Assembly (NCBI RefSeq): GCF_963678635.1
Contig: NW_026971586.1
Span: 1 to 39,954 of the forward strand
Direction: 5' to 3'
DNA: 39,954 nt
Source: Symsagittifera roscoffensis
Lineage: Eukaryota > Xenacoelomorpha > Acoela > Convolutidae
Shown: in pieces, positions 1-9,375 of the stretch
Position numbering within the stretch: the stretch's first letter is position 1
Layout of the letters: every line of letters begins with the position of its first letter
Position numbers and translations under genes: made by a program
The notes under the pieces: model-generated
Told to the model about the DNA's origin: nothing
Databases searched by the model: none
The model's input: the letters and a program-made list of their open reading frames with translations, nothing else

Positions 1-421
1 AATTGACCAAAATGGCAATCTTTAAACTTGATATAGTTAAACCCTCATAACTTTACGAAAAATGATCACAGGAAAAATATCTTTTCAAATTTGAGCTCAG
101 GACAACAATACCTTTCGAATGATATAAAAAAATTTGTCAAAAATGGCTAGTTAAAAAGTCGAAATTTGTCTGAAGAAAAAAAAACCCACCCCGAGCACAA
201 ATATTCCGTTACTTTCGTATCGAAAGTCGGAACAATAAAGAGATAAAAAATATTAACGCGGTCAATAATTTACCACGTCCATCTATGCAAACAGCTCAAA
301 AAATTTTAACGTGGTTCTATTTTGGAAATTCCAGCCATTCAGTATGAAGCAGTTTACACGCAAAAAACGCTATATAGGCAATTTTATCAAATTTATAGGA
401 TTTGAGAGTTAATCTTGCCGG
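1..421. other. flank without a recognised gene
   Basis: AT-rich sequence left of the giant element. I see no open frame of useful length. The only structure noted is a short imperfect inverted repeat near 206-236 (arms around CTTTCG/CGAAAG). The last five bases before the LTR (GCCGG) do not match the five bases after the other LTR. Confidence 0.5.
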
Positions 422-621
422 TGAGTTATGACCGATGGGTATAACTCATAGAGTAATTTCGGATAGGGTACACCGTCTGCTCGTCACGCTATCTTATTTT
501 CGGCCGGATAGATTCGTGCAACTTCTTAGTCTAATACCGATCCTAATCTTACTCTTATACTATCTAGTCTCAGGTTGTTTAACTAGTCTCTGCTAGGCTC
601 AATAGATCTAGGGTATACTGG

Positions 622-627
622 TTTATT
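622..627 (-). terminator. poly(A) signal in the LTR
   Basis: The minus strand reads AATAAA here, and the same is present at 19084-19089 in the other LTR. In LTR elements the signal in the 3' LTR directs transcript cleavage. The assignment rests on the motif alone. Confidence 0.5.
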
Positions 628-688
628 GCGGCTGCTGAAGTGCTCGGGAGAGTTCAACTAATTTCTAAGTTAAATTCAAATCTCTCTG

Positions 689-716
689 GTGCTGAAATTA
701 CAAGTAATTTCAGCAC
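689..716. repeat. 28-bp perfect palindrome in the LTR
   Basis: Arms GTGCTGAAATTAC and GTAATTTCAGCAC are separated by two bases. An identical copy lies at 19151-19178 in the other LTR. It could form a hairpin in RNA or bind a dimeric factor. Its role is not known from sequence. Confidence 0.85.
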
Positions 717-831
717 TTACAAATAAGTGGGTTGTTAGTTAGATGGATCATGATTGGTTAATATTAAATACTTTACATTGGTAAAATATCTAATTTATCC
801 AATCATAAAATGTAGTTTAGATCAGGTTCCA

Positions 832-2445
832 CCCATCCGGGTTTTACAGAGTTTTTTAGAATAGTTCTTCTGCAATTCGAAGGATGGATGATGGACGTTG
901 GTATTTGGCGAACATCATAATTTTCTTTCGTTTCCTCTTTGTTAGAGAAGTTCCAGGAAGCTGGAGTTAGGGACATAAGACGTTGTGTCTTCTAGTGACA
1001 ACGACTAAGTCTCTGCAACAAACTCAAATCTGATTTCAGAATGGTTGGCTATGTCAGGTTATTCTGTTCTTCGTGGAGAACTTCTTTTGTGTCTGATCTA
1101 GTTTGGGAATGGCGTGGAGATTGTGCGTGGAGGGGATGCCTGGTTACTCGGATCTGTACGTATACTTGAACATCGAGGTGGTCATTGGTCTAGTTCAATG
1201 AAGTCCTTTTCTGCGAAGTCAAGTCGTACTCTAAATCCTTTGAGGTGTGATTGTGAGCGGCATATCGATTGTAGTTGGTCATTCTCTCTCGAGTGTAGTG
1301 GGGTCGTTTTGTCTTTAGATGTTCGTCCTTGGTGTTGTATTCTGATCTATGTATTGCATAATATAATTTACATTTTATAAAACTTTTATTAGTTTAATAT
1401 TTTTTAATTATGATTTTAGTTAGTTGTTTTCACAAAAGCTTTTTGTTTTAGTTCGGTTATTTTGAAGAGTTACTCACCCTTGAGTAGCTCTTATTAAAAA
1501 TAGGAGTGTGGTCACAAAGCGTGGATGTAGCGCGGTGGGTTAGGCCGGCTATAGAGCATGCTCAGGACGTCCTTCCTGGTGGGTTAGGCCAGGGGTGGGA
1601 GTATGATTTCATGCGGTTTTTGTGAGGGGTCCTGTTATGTGACAACGTTTTATGTTGAGTTGTTGTGGTTTTTTCTTATGTCTTGTTGGTTGTGTCCTTT
1701 TTTCAAAAATCAAATTGTTTGTGGTATGGGTTCGTCTTTCGACTTTTTTGTGTTTTATTATTTCTTTCTGAGACTTTATAATAGTCTTCAAAAGAATAAT
1801 TTATCCAGTTTTAAACTGGGTTAATCCGGTTTGGGTACCGTTGGTTTCCTTTTCTTAGTCATGCTGTTATTCTATGATTTGTTGTATTTAGTAAGCTGCG
1901 TTGGTTAGTTTTGTTTAGTATATGATTCCTTTCCAACCGGGTTAAAGGAAAGTTTGAAACGTGTTATCTTGTGTTAGAGTTGTTGAGTGTGAAAACTTGA
2001 AACTGAAATTCATTATTTTAAACAATTCTTCGTGGGCGAGCTGTGCGAGTGTGGATAGAATTTCTGTGCGAATAAATGAAAATATCAAAAGGTTAGTACT
2101 GCATTTGCGTTTTATCAATTTACTACATAGAATTTTGAATTTTACTGCTTTTTGTTGGGAAAAATTAAGTTACAAATTTTCATCATTATTAGATTTACTG
2201 CTTGGGGGAAAATTTATAAATGAATTTACTGCATTGGTATTAAATTTATTAAGTTTATAAGTGTAAAAGATTAATAGAATTTTGAAATCGTTTGAAGAAA
2301 TTTTCGATTTTTTATTTGTCTTTTGTGAATTTTTTAGATGATTGTCGGATGAAGGCTAAAAATCTAAAGAAAACATGGATAAATAATGGTGAGTTTTTTA
2401 ATATTGTAATTAGTTAGTAATATACATTTAATTCATACTTACCTG
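832..2445 (-). other. long 3' non-coding part of the giant element
   Basis: About 1.6 kb between the last ORF and the 3' LTR with no convincing minus-strand frame. The base just inside the LTR is only weakly purine-rich on the element strand (GGATGGG), so a polypurine tract is uncertain. GTGGGTTAGGCC occurs twice, at about 1530 and 1580. Frames on the plus strand look accidental. Confidence 0.5.
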
Positions 2446-4251
2446 TTAGTCGTCGGGGAAAAAACCGTGGGGGAAGATGTCGTGGATGAGATCGGAAGTT
2501 GTTATTAGTTTAGCTAAGATGCGGATGATATTTTTAGTCTGAAGCAGTGGCCAAAGCAATTGAAGTGCCTTAATGGTGGTTAGTTCCTCAGTGCCAACTG
2601 CAAACTCATAAGGTGTGTTTTGGATTAGATTATATAATTTGTGATTGAATTTAGTGTTGTGGATGAATTCTAATATTGGGATTTCTATAGGTTGTACAAA
2701 CTCGTGCGGGATAAGGAAGGGTCGGGATTCTTCGGCGTTGAAGGTCTTGGTGATGGGACAGAAGATGTACATTTGGGTTATGGGATCATAATTGCGAAGA
2801 ATACCATGAAGGTTAGTATCTTTAATGCAATATGTGAAATTTAGGAAAAATGGTGAAGTGTATTTGGAATTAATGAATTGAAAACGATGGTGTGGTTGTC
2901 TAGAGGGTGTGTGTAGGTCAAAGTGATTTTGGATGAAGCGATAATAACTATATGTGTGGGTTTGTTTAGTGCGTAACATAATATCGTGTGAGCAGTGTAA
3001 ATCTCTTTCGTGTGGTGCAAGGAAATGAAAGGTTAGTGAAAATATTTGGAAGCGTTCTTTAAAACTTTCGTATGATTGTGTGTCTGTTAGTGCATCTGAA
3101 ATAATGTGGTCAAACTTTCGATCGAAGATGTTTAATGTAAATACATATGGTGTTGTGATGAAAAATTTTTCGGTGATTTGTGGATTAGCGAAGCGGTCGT
3201 CGTCTAAGAATTGATCTTGGTTAGCTCTGATGATGTTGTGATCATAGTATTCTAGTGTATATTCATTAGCTCTAGGTGCGGTATGTGTTTTTAGTGATTT
3301 TTTATATCCAACGTAAGTAAATTGTCTAGCGGTTAGTGTTGTAGTGAAACGATATAGCATGTCCTTATTTCGCTCTATATCGATATGAGTGCTAGATAAA
3401 GGTAAGCAAAGGGGATTAGTAAAATAATAATATGAGGTCCAAGAGAGAGTGGGCATTAAAACGTATTCGTCTACAAAGCTGCGTGTTTCGTTAGTGTCGT
3501 GAGGGGTGTTTAAGGTGTATTGTGGGAATGAGGGTAAGGTGATAGCTAAAAATTCTTTGGTGTTAGTGTGCTTGGGATGGTTGATGTATTCACGGGCTGT
3601 TCCTGGTTTTGCTGGGAAAGGATGGTTGGGGAACTTTCTTTTAAAAGTGCGGTAAGCTCTATTAGTGTTGAGTGAAGATTCAGTAGATGTGGATGATGGT
3701 GCTAATGATTCAGTATAATTTGAAGAGGGTGTAGGGGTAGGGGGGTTGGATGAATTTAGTGTGGAGGAGATTTGGTTTATGGTTGGGGTGTGAAGGTGGT
3801 AGGGTTGTTGTTGGAGGGTAATAAAATTTTCTAGCTCTGGGGAGATTCGGGGGGTGTCTGGAGAATGAGATGATTGGTCAGAATGAAATGAGGAGTAGGT
3901 TGGGGTAACTTGGGAAGCATAAGAGGGTGTGGAATTGATTGGGTCAGGGTTATTTGATAATATAGGTTGAAAAGGGGGTTGAGAAAAATTTGAAGAGTTA
4001 TGAAAATTATTGGATGGGGATGGTTCTGAATCGGCGAATTCATCGGGGGTTTCAATATTCGGGTTATTGAGTTGTGAGGGGGAGTATAAAACTGAGATGT
4101 GTGAATTAGTGTCGGAATTCATGCCTGATGTTACATTACTAGGTGGGAAATCGGGTGGCGGAAAAGCAAAAAGTGGTATTATTGGGATTGGAGAGGTGAG
4201 GTTGGTTGGGTGGGAATTTGATCGGTGTAGGGATCCAAGTTGTCGGCTCAT
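2446..4251 (-). CDS. unrecognised 601-aa accessory protein of the giant element
   Basis: An intact 601-codon frame beginning with ATG. Its ATG overlaps the TGA of the preceding Env frame in an ATGA arrangement, which suggests translation by termination-reinitiation or from a spliced RNA. Roughly the first 190 residues are rich in Ser, Pro, Thr and Asn and look disordered. From about residue 195 the composition becomes that of a folded protein with many aromatic residues and His, for example YVLMPTLSWTSYYYF. I see no signal peptide, no convincing membrane segment and no known catalytic motif. It is the only long frame of the element without an obvious lesion. It could be a structural, regulatory or captured host gene; I cannot assign a function. 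Confidence 0.75.
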   Translation of the reverse strand: MSRQLGSLHRSNSHPTNLTSPIPIIPLFAFPPPDFPPSNVTSGMNSDTNSHISVLYSPSQLNNPNIETPDEFADSEPSPSNNFHNSSNFSQPPFQPILSNNPDPINSTPSYASQVTPTYSSFHSDQSSHSPDTPRISPELENFITLQQQPYHLHTPTINQISSTLNSSNPPTPTPSSNYTESLAPSSTSTESSLNTNRAYRTFKRKFPNHPFPAKPGTAREYINHPKHTNTKEFLAITLPSFPQYTLNTPHDTNETRSFVDEYVLMPTLSWTSYYYFTNPLCLPLSSTHIDIERNKDMLYRFTTTLTARQFTYVGYKKSLKTHTAPRANEYTLEYYDHNIIRANQDQFLDDDRFANPQITEKFFITTPYVFTLNIFDRKFDHIISDALTDTQSYESFKERFQIFSLTFHFLAPHERDLHCSHDIMLRTKQTHTYSYYRFIQNHFDLHTPSRQPHHRFQFINSKYTSPFFLNFTYCIKDTNLHGILRNYDPITQMYIFCPITKTFNAEESRPFLIPHEFVQPIEIPILEFIHNTKFNHKLYNLIQNTPYEFAVGTEELTTIKALQLLWPLLQTKNIIRILAKLITTSDLIHDIFPHGFFPDD

Positions 4252-5387
4252 CGTGGGCTAAAAAAATGATTATTTTGAGACTGAAAAGCGGTGGTATGGG
4301 GTTGTTCAATAATTTGTTCATAAGTATTATCATCCTGTGACTGGTGTGTCATTATATGTTGGATGGGACTTTGTGATGTGGTTGGTCGAAAATTTGGATT
4401 ATGTGTGATTGCTAAATTTCGAAAATTTCGTGGGACTAGGGATAGTGGATGGTTATGTGGTAGGGGTGGTAACTGTGGTGCCGTTGGCGTTGTGTCTATA
4501 TTGTTACGTTCTTCGTCGTATGTGTTTTGTCGTGTTGCTATTTTTGTATTGTATTCTTTTATTTGTGCGTCTAAAAGAATTTTGTTTATGGATGTAGAAA
4601 AGATTCCAAAAAATCCTGCAAAGAGTATGCGTGCTACGCTTGCTTGTCTATTTACTTGTGTGTGTATAGCACATGTGTTGTAAATTCCTTTTAAAAGTGA
4701 GAAAAGAAATCCAATAAAGTTAAACATTGCGTATAAAATAGTTAATTTTTCTAAGATGTAGTAGGGCCATCCTAGAAAATCAAGAATTTCATTTTTGAGT
4801 GTAACAAAGCTAAAAATGTTGATTGGTGATATATCTTGGGGACGGTATTTTTCACCGTTTAGATATATATAATCTTTAATGTCTTTAAAATATCCGCTAT
4901 AGTCTTGCGTGTAGATATCGGCAAATCCTGCGGTTTCTGCAAGTTTGCGTAAATTTTGGTCTATTGATTGTCTTTGTATAGTGTCCATTTGTGTTAATAA
5001 TTCTTGGAATTGTTGTGTTCTAATGTGATGTTGAATATCTGATTTTGAATATATTCCTATGGATTGTAAGTCTATATTTGGGTTTCGAGCAATAGCGCGA
5101 ATGCCTTCTTGTGAAAATTTATTGAGTGATTGCATTAATGTGGGATATGGAGTGAGAAGGTAAAATTTATCTTCGTCAGGGTTTAGTTGTACTACATTGT
5201 GGCTATTTTCTGATCCACATGGGACTGCGGTATCCCAGAAATAGGTTCTCTGTGAAAGTGTGTCAACGAAATGTACTTTATTCTTATAAAAGATAGGGAT
5301 TCTTTTATAACATCGTTTATCTTCAAAAAACGTATAGTGGTGATACTTTTTTAGTGCAAGTATAAAACCATAAGATGTTTCCTTCAT
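4248..5387 (-). pseudogene. Env glycoprotein, C-terminal part with transmembrane region
   Basis: 379 codons continuing the Env gene after a +1 change of frame in the overlap at 5323-5387, probably at a run of six A. Near its N-terminus it has Cys-containing ectodomain sequence (KRCYKRIPIFYKNK). A helical stretch with many Gln follows at about 110-150. Two hydrophobic segments lie at about 208-235 and 250-270, then a Pro-rich tail of about 100 residues. The tail holds PTAP at 301-304, the motif that retroviral proteins use to recruit Tsg101. The listed ATG is probably only the first Met after the frame change and not a real start. The pattern of Cys and aromatic residues agrees with chuvirus-like glycoproteins, which are also found in invertebrate LTR elements. 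Confidence 0.7.
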
Positions 5388-6000
5388 AGTCTAAAAAATT
5401 TGATCTATTCCCTGATATCAAGTATCCTGCGTAGGGTATTTTTAATACTGCTAGTGCAAGTGATTGTAATATTTGTGTTCGTTCTAATTCGCATAGTTGG
5501 TGTAGTGTTTCTAATTCGGAGAGTGACATTTCTTGAAAAATGCGGCTAATTGTGTAATCTAGTTTCATGTCTAAATGAATATCATAGTGGATATTACCGA
5601 AATATGTAGTATTCATTAGTGATAGTTCTTGTAAACGTGTGCTATGAGCGTCTTGGGGTTTTCGATGTCCACCAGGTTGACCTGTGCTTTTTTGAAATTT
5701 AACTGGTATATATGATGTTCCTTCATTTTGGCGTTTACCTGTGGCGTATGGGTCGATTTTTATCTTTCCAGTGGTCATGTCGAATCCATTTTCGTATTCA
5801 ACTAGTATTTCAGAGTATTGTGTTTTATGAAGTGGATTTCTATATTTACATGCAAGTTCTGTTTCTTGATATATTTGAAAACGTGTTAATTTATTTTCTA
5901 TTTTGTGAATGTTTCGAAAATCAGTACTTATTTTTCGTGATGGATTTACTTGTTCATATGGTATTGATTGTATGAAATATTTGTCGTGAAATTTTATCAT
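5323..6000 (-). pseudogene. Env glycoprotein, middle part
   Basis: 225 codons in the same frame as the upstream Env ORF. It is separated from that ORF by an in-frame TGA at 6088-6090 and 29 open codons, so the Met at 6000 is not necessarily a start. The stretch around LCELERTQILQSLALA, followed by AGYL and FLDYEG, resembles the conserved middle region of the glycoproteins of chuviruses and related invertebrate env genes (recognised by pattern, not by search). The frame is lost close to 5340, where a one-base indel moves the rest of the gene to another frame. Confidence 0.65.
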
Positions 6001-6087
6001 ACGAGCATGTATTTTTGCTACTTGAAATGTTGTACATGTGTCTTCGGGGAACCAAACAATTGTTGCTTGTGTTCGTGTTGTAGTGTA

Positions 6088-6867
6088 TCAATAACCTTGA
6101 TCATTTTTACAAGGTAATCGGATTCCTTGATAGATCATTGTGTTGTCTGATAAATCTCGTGTGAGTTGTATTTTTTCGAGTTGTATTTTCCAATCGAAAA
6201 ACATTATTTCTTGGTATCCTTTATTTTTTGTGTCTGCTTGGCAGTTTGATGGGTCATTTATACCAATGTGTGGTATCCAATGTTTATCGTGTATGTCATA
6301 GGTTAATCGTCCGTGTGCGCCGTTATATGGGTATTTGTCATCTAGTTTTATATGTCCTTGGTGTCTTTCAAGTTGTGATTGATGTACAGAGTCTGAAAAA
6401 ACTTGAAAGTATACTAACTTTCTTTCGGAGTTTTTATTTTGTGTGATGTTTAGTCTAAGTAATTCATTTTTACAATCGTCGGGATTGAGATGTAAAAGTC
6501 GTTCTATATTACTCTGATAGAATGATTCATGGTCAAGTCGGTTTTTATTTCCGTTCGAGACTTGTGAACAATGTACTTTCTTTTCGGAAAATGTTGCTGT
6601 GAATTTATAACCTGTAACTGTTGTTGCTCGGGCTTTTGAATAGAGTGTTGCTATTACATTTGTAGTTTCTATAGCTTGTGGTTCTGTTTCACATTGTGAT
6701 ACTTGATTTATTGCATACTTGTGTAGTGTTTTTTGTTCGTTTTCTTCACAATCGTAATGTGTTACTAGTAAATCTTGGGGTCCTGTGCGGGGAGAAGGGT
6801 TGATAATTTGATTTGAGGTTACCAGAAAAAGGAGTTGGAGAAAAACTAATATTTTTAGAATATACAT
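6088..6867 (-). pseudogene. Env glycoprotein, N-terminal part with signal peptide
   Basis: Begins with a real ATG and a typical signal peptide (about residues 1-18, MYILKILVFLQLLFLVTS). A Cys-containing ectodomain follows, with YDC, VSQCE, VHCSQVS and DDCKNE in that order. This spacing is like the N-terminal region of chuvirus-type (class III fusion-like) glycoproteins. The frame ends at a TGA that is followed by open sequence in the same frame, so a point mutation is the simplest explanation. Its first 13 bases overlap the end of the ATG-less frame upstream. As the env gene of the element it would mediate entry of particles into cells in an active relative. Confidence 0.7.
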
Positions 6868-7985
6868 GTGTATGATAGTCCTGAGTATGGGTTATAAAAT
6901 GTAATGTAACCAATTGTGTTTTTGGTATATCTGTCGTATTTATATATTACTTCAGTAGTTATAAACGGTGGTGGTAGTGATTGAGCTGTTATGTTTGGTG
7001 GGTTTAATGGGTAGGGATGTTGAGTAATGTTATTTAACTTAACTGTGATTTCAAACTTTAATTGTAAACTGTTTTGTTGGAGTATTTGGATATTGTGATC
7101 ACGGATATCGTCGTGAATATCTTGGCGATATTGTAATCTATTAAGTGCCCAGTTATGAAGGCGGTTACTTTCTAGATGTTGTCCAAATAATGGTGGAGGT
7201 GCTGTAAATGTATTCCAATCTAATCTTAAAGGAATATTTGTTGATGATTGTTCTCGGTATCTCGCGTCGAGATTGTTTGGAAAGTTTAAGTTAAGAGGTG
7301 TCGGTGAAATTTGACTAATTAATGGTGTTGATGGAAGTGATAATGTTTCGGGTAGTGATGAAGATGTTGTATCTGTAGAAATGTCTATGGGGTCATTGAT
7401 TAAATTTGGTTCACCTTGTGTGAATGAATGTGTTGTCCAATATGGTAGTCGTGATGTTTGGTTTGAGGGGTTGAAAGGATTTTCACGTATTTGTTCAGAT
7501 GTTGGTGTTGAACCTAAGTAATCTGAGGGTAAGCTTGAAGTGCTTCGTTGTGAAAAAAGTGTAGGGGTTTCTGGTGTAATACCAGTGGGATTTTCTGGGG
7601 TGCTTTGTGATGGTGATTGAGGTATTTCAAAATGAACTCGGGGAGTTTGAAAATTTCGATTTCGTCGAGGATGTATAATTTGTCTATTTATTTCTGTTGT
7701 GTTTTGGTTCTGACTAACGTGTCGTATTCTACTTAGTTCTTGTGGTAGTGTTGGGTATAGGTTATATGTTGGTTCACTTAGAGATGCTTGTCGTTGAACT
7801 GGTTCTAATGGTTCAGATAAACGAGCGTGTCGTTCTTCAAAAGTGTATGGAATATCTTGAAAAGAAATTCGTGTAGATGTTTGAGGGTTTTGAGTAGTTG
7901 AAGGTGTTGTTCGGTTATCTTGGGATGATGTCGGTGAAGACTGACTTTGTGACTGTTGGGTAGCAATTTTTGATAGATTTTTGAT
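6855..7985 (-). CDS. 376-codon open frame without any ATG
   Basis: Translating the minus strand between the small membrane ORF and Env gives an uninterrupted frame of 376 codons that ends at TAA 6857-6855. It contains no Met codon, and two adjacent stops (TAATAA) precede it. The first two thirds are rich in Ser, Thr, Pro and Gln. The C-terminal third has a more ordered look (NRLQYRQDIHDDIRDHN, then alternating hydrophobic sequence). It has no signal peptide and no membrane segment. A frame this long by chance is unlikely, so it probably is an exon whose start lies upstream in the leader, or the 5' part of a spliced env-region gene. It overlaps the env ATG by 13 bases. No homologue recognised. 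Confidence 0.6.
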   Translation of the reverse strand: MKNLSKIATQQSQSQSSPTSSQDNRTTPSTTQNPQTSTRISFQDIPYTFEERHARLSEPLEPVQRQASLSEPTYNLYPTLPQELSRIRHVSQNQNTTEINRQIIHPRRNRNFQTPRVHFEIPQSPSQSTPENPTGITPETPTLFSQRSTSSLPSDYLGSTPTSEQIRENPFNPSNQTSRLPYWTTHSFTQGEPNLINDPIDISTDTTSSSLPETLSLPSTPLISQISPTPLNLNFPNNLDARYREQSSTNIPLRLDWNTFTAPPPLFGQHLESNRLHNWALNRLQYRQDIHDDIRDHNIQILQQNSLQLKFEITVKLNNITQHPYPLNPPNITAQSLPPPFITTEVIYKYDRYTKNTIGYITFYNPYSGLSYTCIF

Positions 7986-7993
7986 TTATTACT

Positions 7994-8182
7994 TTAGTGA
8001 GAAAGTTTATGTTTATTATAATATTCTTCCAAAAAAAAAATTAGAAAGATTGTTGCTAGGGCAAATGTGATGATTGCTTTCTTTATACATTTGCATATGG
8101 TCAAAATGAGGGATGATAAAAATGTTATGAAAATTACAAACAATAAAAAAATATCAGTTCTACTGAAAATTGTTCGTATCAT
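7994..8182 (-). CDS. 62-aa protein with two predicted membrane segments
   Basis: ATG-started frame with hydrophobic segments at about residues 11-30 and 36-52, separated by a short basic Cys-containing turn (CKCIKK). The tail is charged (EEYYNKHKLSH). It could be a small membrane accessory protein such as a viroporin, but this is inference from size and hydropathy. It stands next to another short hydrophobic ORF and just before the ATG-less frame. The two frames are not joined by a simple frameshift, because this ORF stops before the next frame opens. Confidence 0.45.
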   Translation of the reverse strand: MIRTIFSRTDIFLLFVIFITFLSSLILTICKCIKKAIITFALATIFLIFFLEEYYNKHKLSH

Positions 8183-8268
8183 TTAGACAAGTTATATGAA
8201 ATGTACCTGTGGATATAATCAAGGGTTTTGGAGAGTTGGAGAAATAGTTCGAATATAGTGTAGAAAAT

Positions 8269-8409
8269 TTAAAAAATGTTACAAAAAATTATTAAGATTA
8301 TTAGAAAAGATTCAAGTAGATCAAAAAGAAATATTATAAAGGTTGCAAGTATCGTAAAAAATTGTTTAAGGTTTATGAAAATTTTAGTGACTGTTTGATA
8401 GAAGATCAT
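8269..8409 (-). CDS. 46-aa very hydrophobic small protein
   Basis: A short frame whose ATG follows directly on the TAA of the preceding frame. After a short N-terminal part (MIFYQTVTKIFINLK) the rest is a nearly continuous run of Ile, Leu and Phe, enough for one long membrane helix. The AT-rich base composition favours such codons, so chance remains possible. The position beside a second short membrane ORF makes it worth recording. Confidence 0.3.
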   Translation of the reverse strand: MIFYQTVTKIFINLKQFFTILATFIIFLFDLLESFLIILIIFCNIF

Positions 8410-8562
8410 TTAAGAAATGACTTCTTGGTCGAATATTTTTTGCTGTTTGGGGCGATTTTCAAGTGTGGTCGGATTATTTATTAGTTTTTTGACAAGTGGG
8501 TTGAGTTTTGTAAAAAATTGTTGGGGGCAATTTTTATGGTGATCGGGAGGTCGTCTTTTTCT
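8410..8562 (-). CDS. 51-codon open frame without ATG
   Basis: Open from the codon after a TAA at 8565-8563 to a TAA at 8412-8410. The peptide is rich in Lys, Asn and Pro with no low-complexity run (for example NNPTTLENRPKQQK). It lacks a start codon and ends right before the ATG of the 46-aa ORF. It may be a remnant of a longer gene or chance. Confidence 0.2.
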   Translation of the reverse strand, partial: RKRRPPDHHKNCPQQFFTKLNPLVKKLINNPTTLENRPKQQKIFDQEVIS

Positions 8563-9001
8563 TTATTTTTGTTTGTCAAATGATCCGGGGTATGGTGAAA
8601 TTTTTGTACTTTAGGCTAATTAAAATGTTCATTTTGTTACTTTAGGCTAAGTTAACAATTTTGTTTGGGGGGCATTTGTGGTCTGAGTTGGGGAAATATT
8701 GTTGATCTTTGGGTTATTAGATAAGGGAGGGGTATGGGATTATGGTGATATTTATTTTAGTTGTCAAGTTGGAGTGGTTTGCTTATTTTTGACCTGGAGG
8801 TCGTAAAGTTTTAGTTATAGATATGCCTGGAGTTTTATATGATTCGTCCAATTGATCTTAGTTTGAGTTAGAGATAGTGACGGATTGGATGAATCCTATT
8901 GGTCTATTGTGAACTAGAATTAGTGCGTATTTGTCAGCATGTTATTTTGAAAAATGGAAATTGAAAATGTTTCAGAGGTTTCAAGACTGTGAAGTATAAA
9001 G
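8563..9001 (-). other. non-coding gap between pol and the accessory genes
   Basis: All three minus-strand frames are broken by frequent stops. ACTTTAGGCTAA occurs twice on the plus strand, near 8610 and 8641. I see nothing else that can be supported. Confidence 0.4.
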
Positions 9002-9375
9002 TTAAAATTGCTTTTGAAATTCCACTTTCTTTAATATTTTAGATTGGGGGATGAATATTTTGTAATTTTTACGTGGTTGATTTCGAAGTCGTGTTGATTT
9101 TCTATGTTCTGATTTGTCGATTTGCTCTTGGGGTATTATTTGTTCGGTCATTTTTCTATTTTTTCTTTCTTTTGGGGATGTTTTATGGTCTACGTTTTTT
9201 GTAATGTTTTTGGTGGCGGTTGATTTTGTGTTTTGATTTTCGGTGGGATTATCATTTTGTTCTGCGTTTTTCGGATGTGGGTCATTTTGAATAATTTTTA
9301 AACCTGTGAAAGAATATAATTGAGTTAATTCGCGGAGTGCGTATTCTTTTGGGTAATAAGGTAATAGTTGTTTCG
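9002..9375 (-). pseudogene. C-terminal tail of Pol, out of frame with integrase
   Basis: After the integrase ORF leaves frame near 9370, coding-like sequence continues in a different frame to TAA 9004-9002. The tail is basic and hydrophilic and ends with STRLRNQPRKNY-type sequence, which resembles the basic tail that ends many Gypsy integrases. The shift between the two frames is one base, so an indel in this copy is likely. Confidence 0.55.

Larger units (their letters stand above)
422..831 (-). repeat. left LTR (3' LTR of the giant element)
   Basis: On the minus strand it begins TGGAACC and ends CATAACTCA, giving TG...CA ends. It matches 18884-19293 at 407 of 410 positions with no indels. 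The differences are AC versus TG at 431-432 and C versus T at 771. It contains a 28-bp palindrome at 689-716 and AATAAA on the minus strand at 622-627. Its end holds an 8-bp inverted repeat (TGAGTTAT/ATAACTCA) that supports the chosen boundary. Confidence 0.92.

Noticed and set aside
426-430. TTATG as target duplication of the giant element (with 19295-19299)
   Set aside because: It would leave nine identical bases next to the right LTR unexplained and make the two LTR ends differ; kept only as an alternative.
1114-2260. Plus-strand frames in the 3' non-coding part of the giant element
   Set aside because: Short, Phe/Cys/Leu-rich, without motifs, and antisense to the element transcript.
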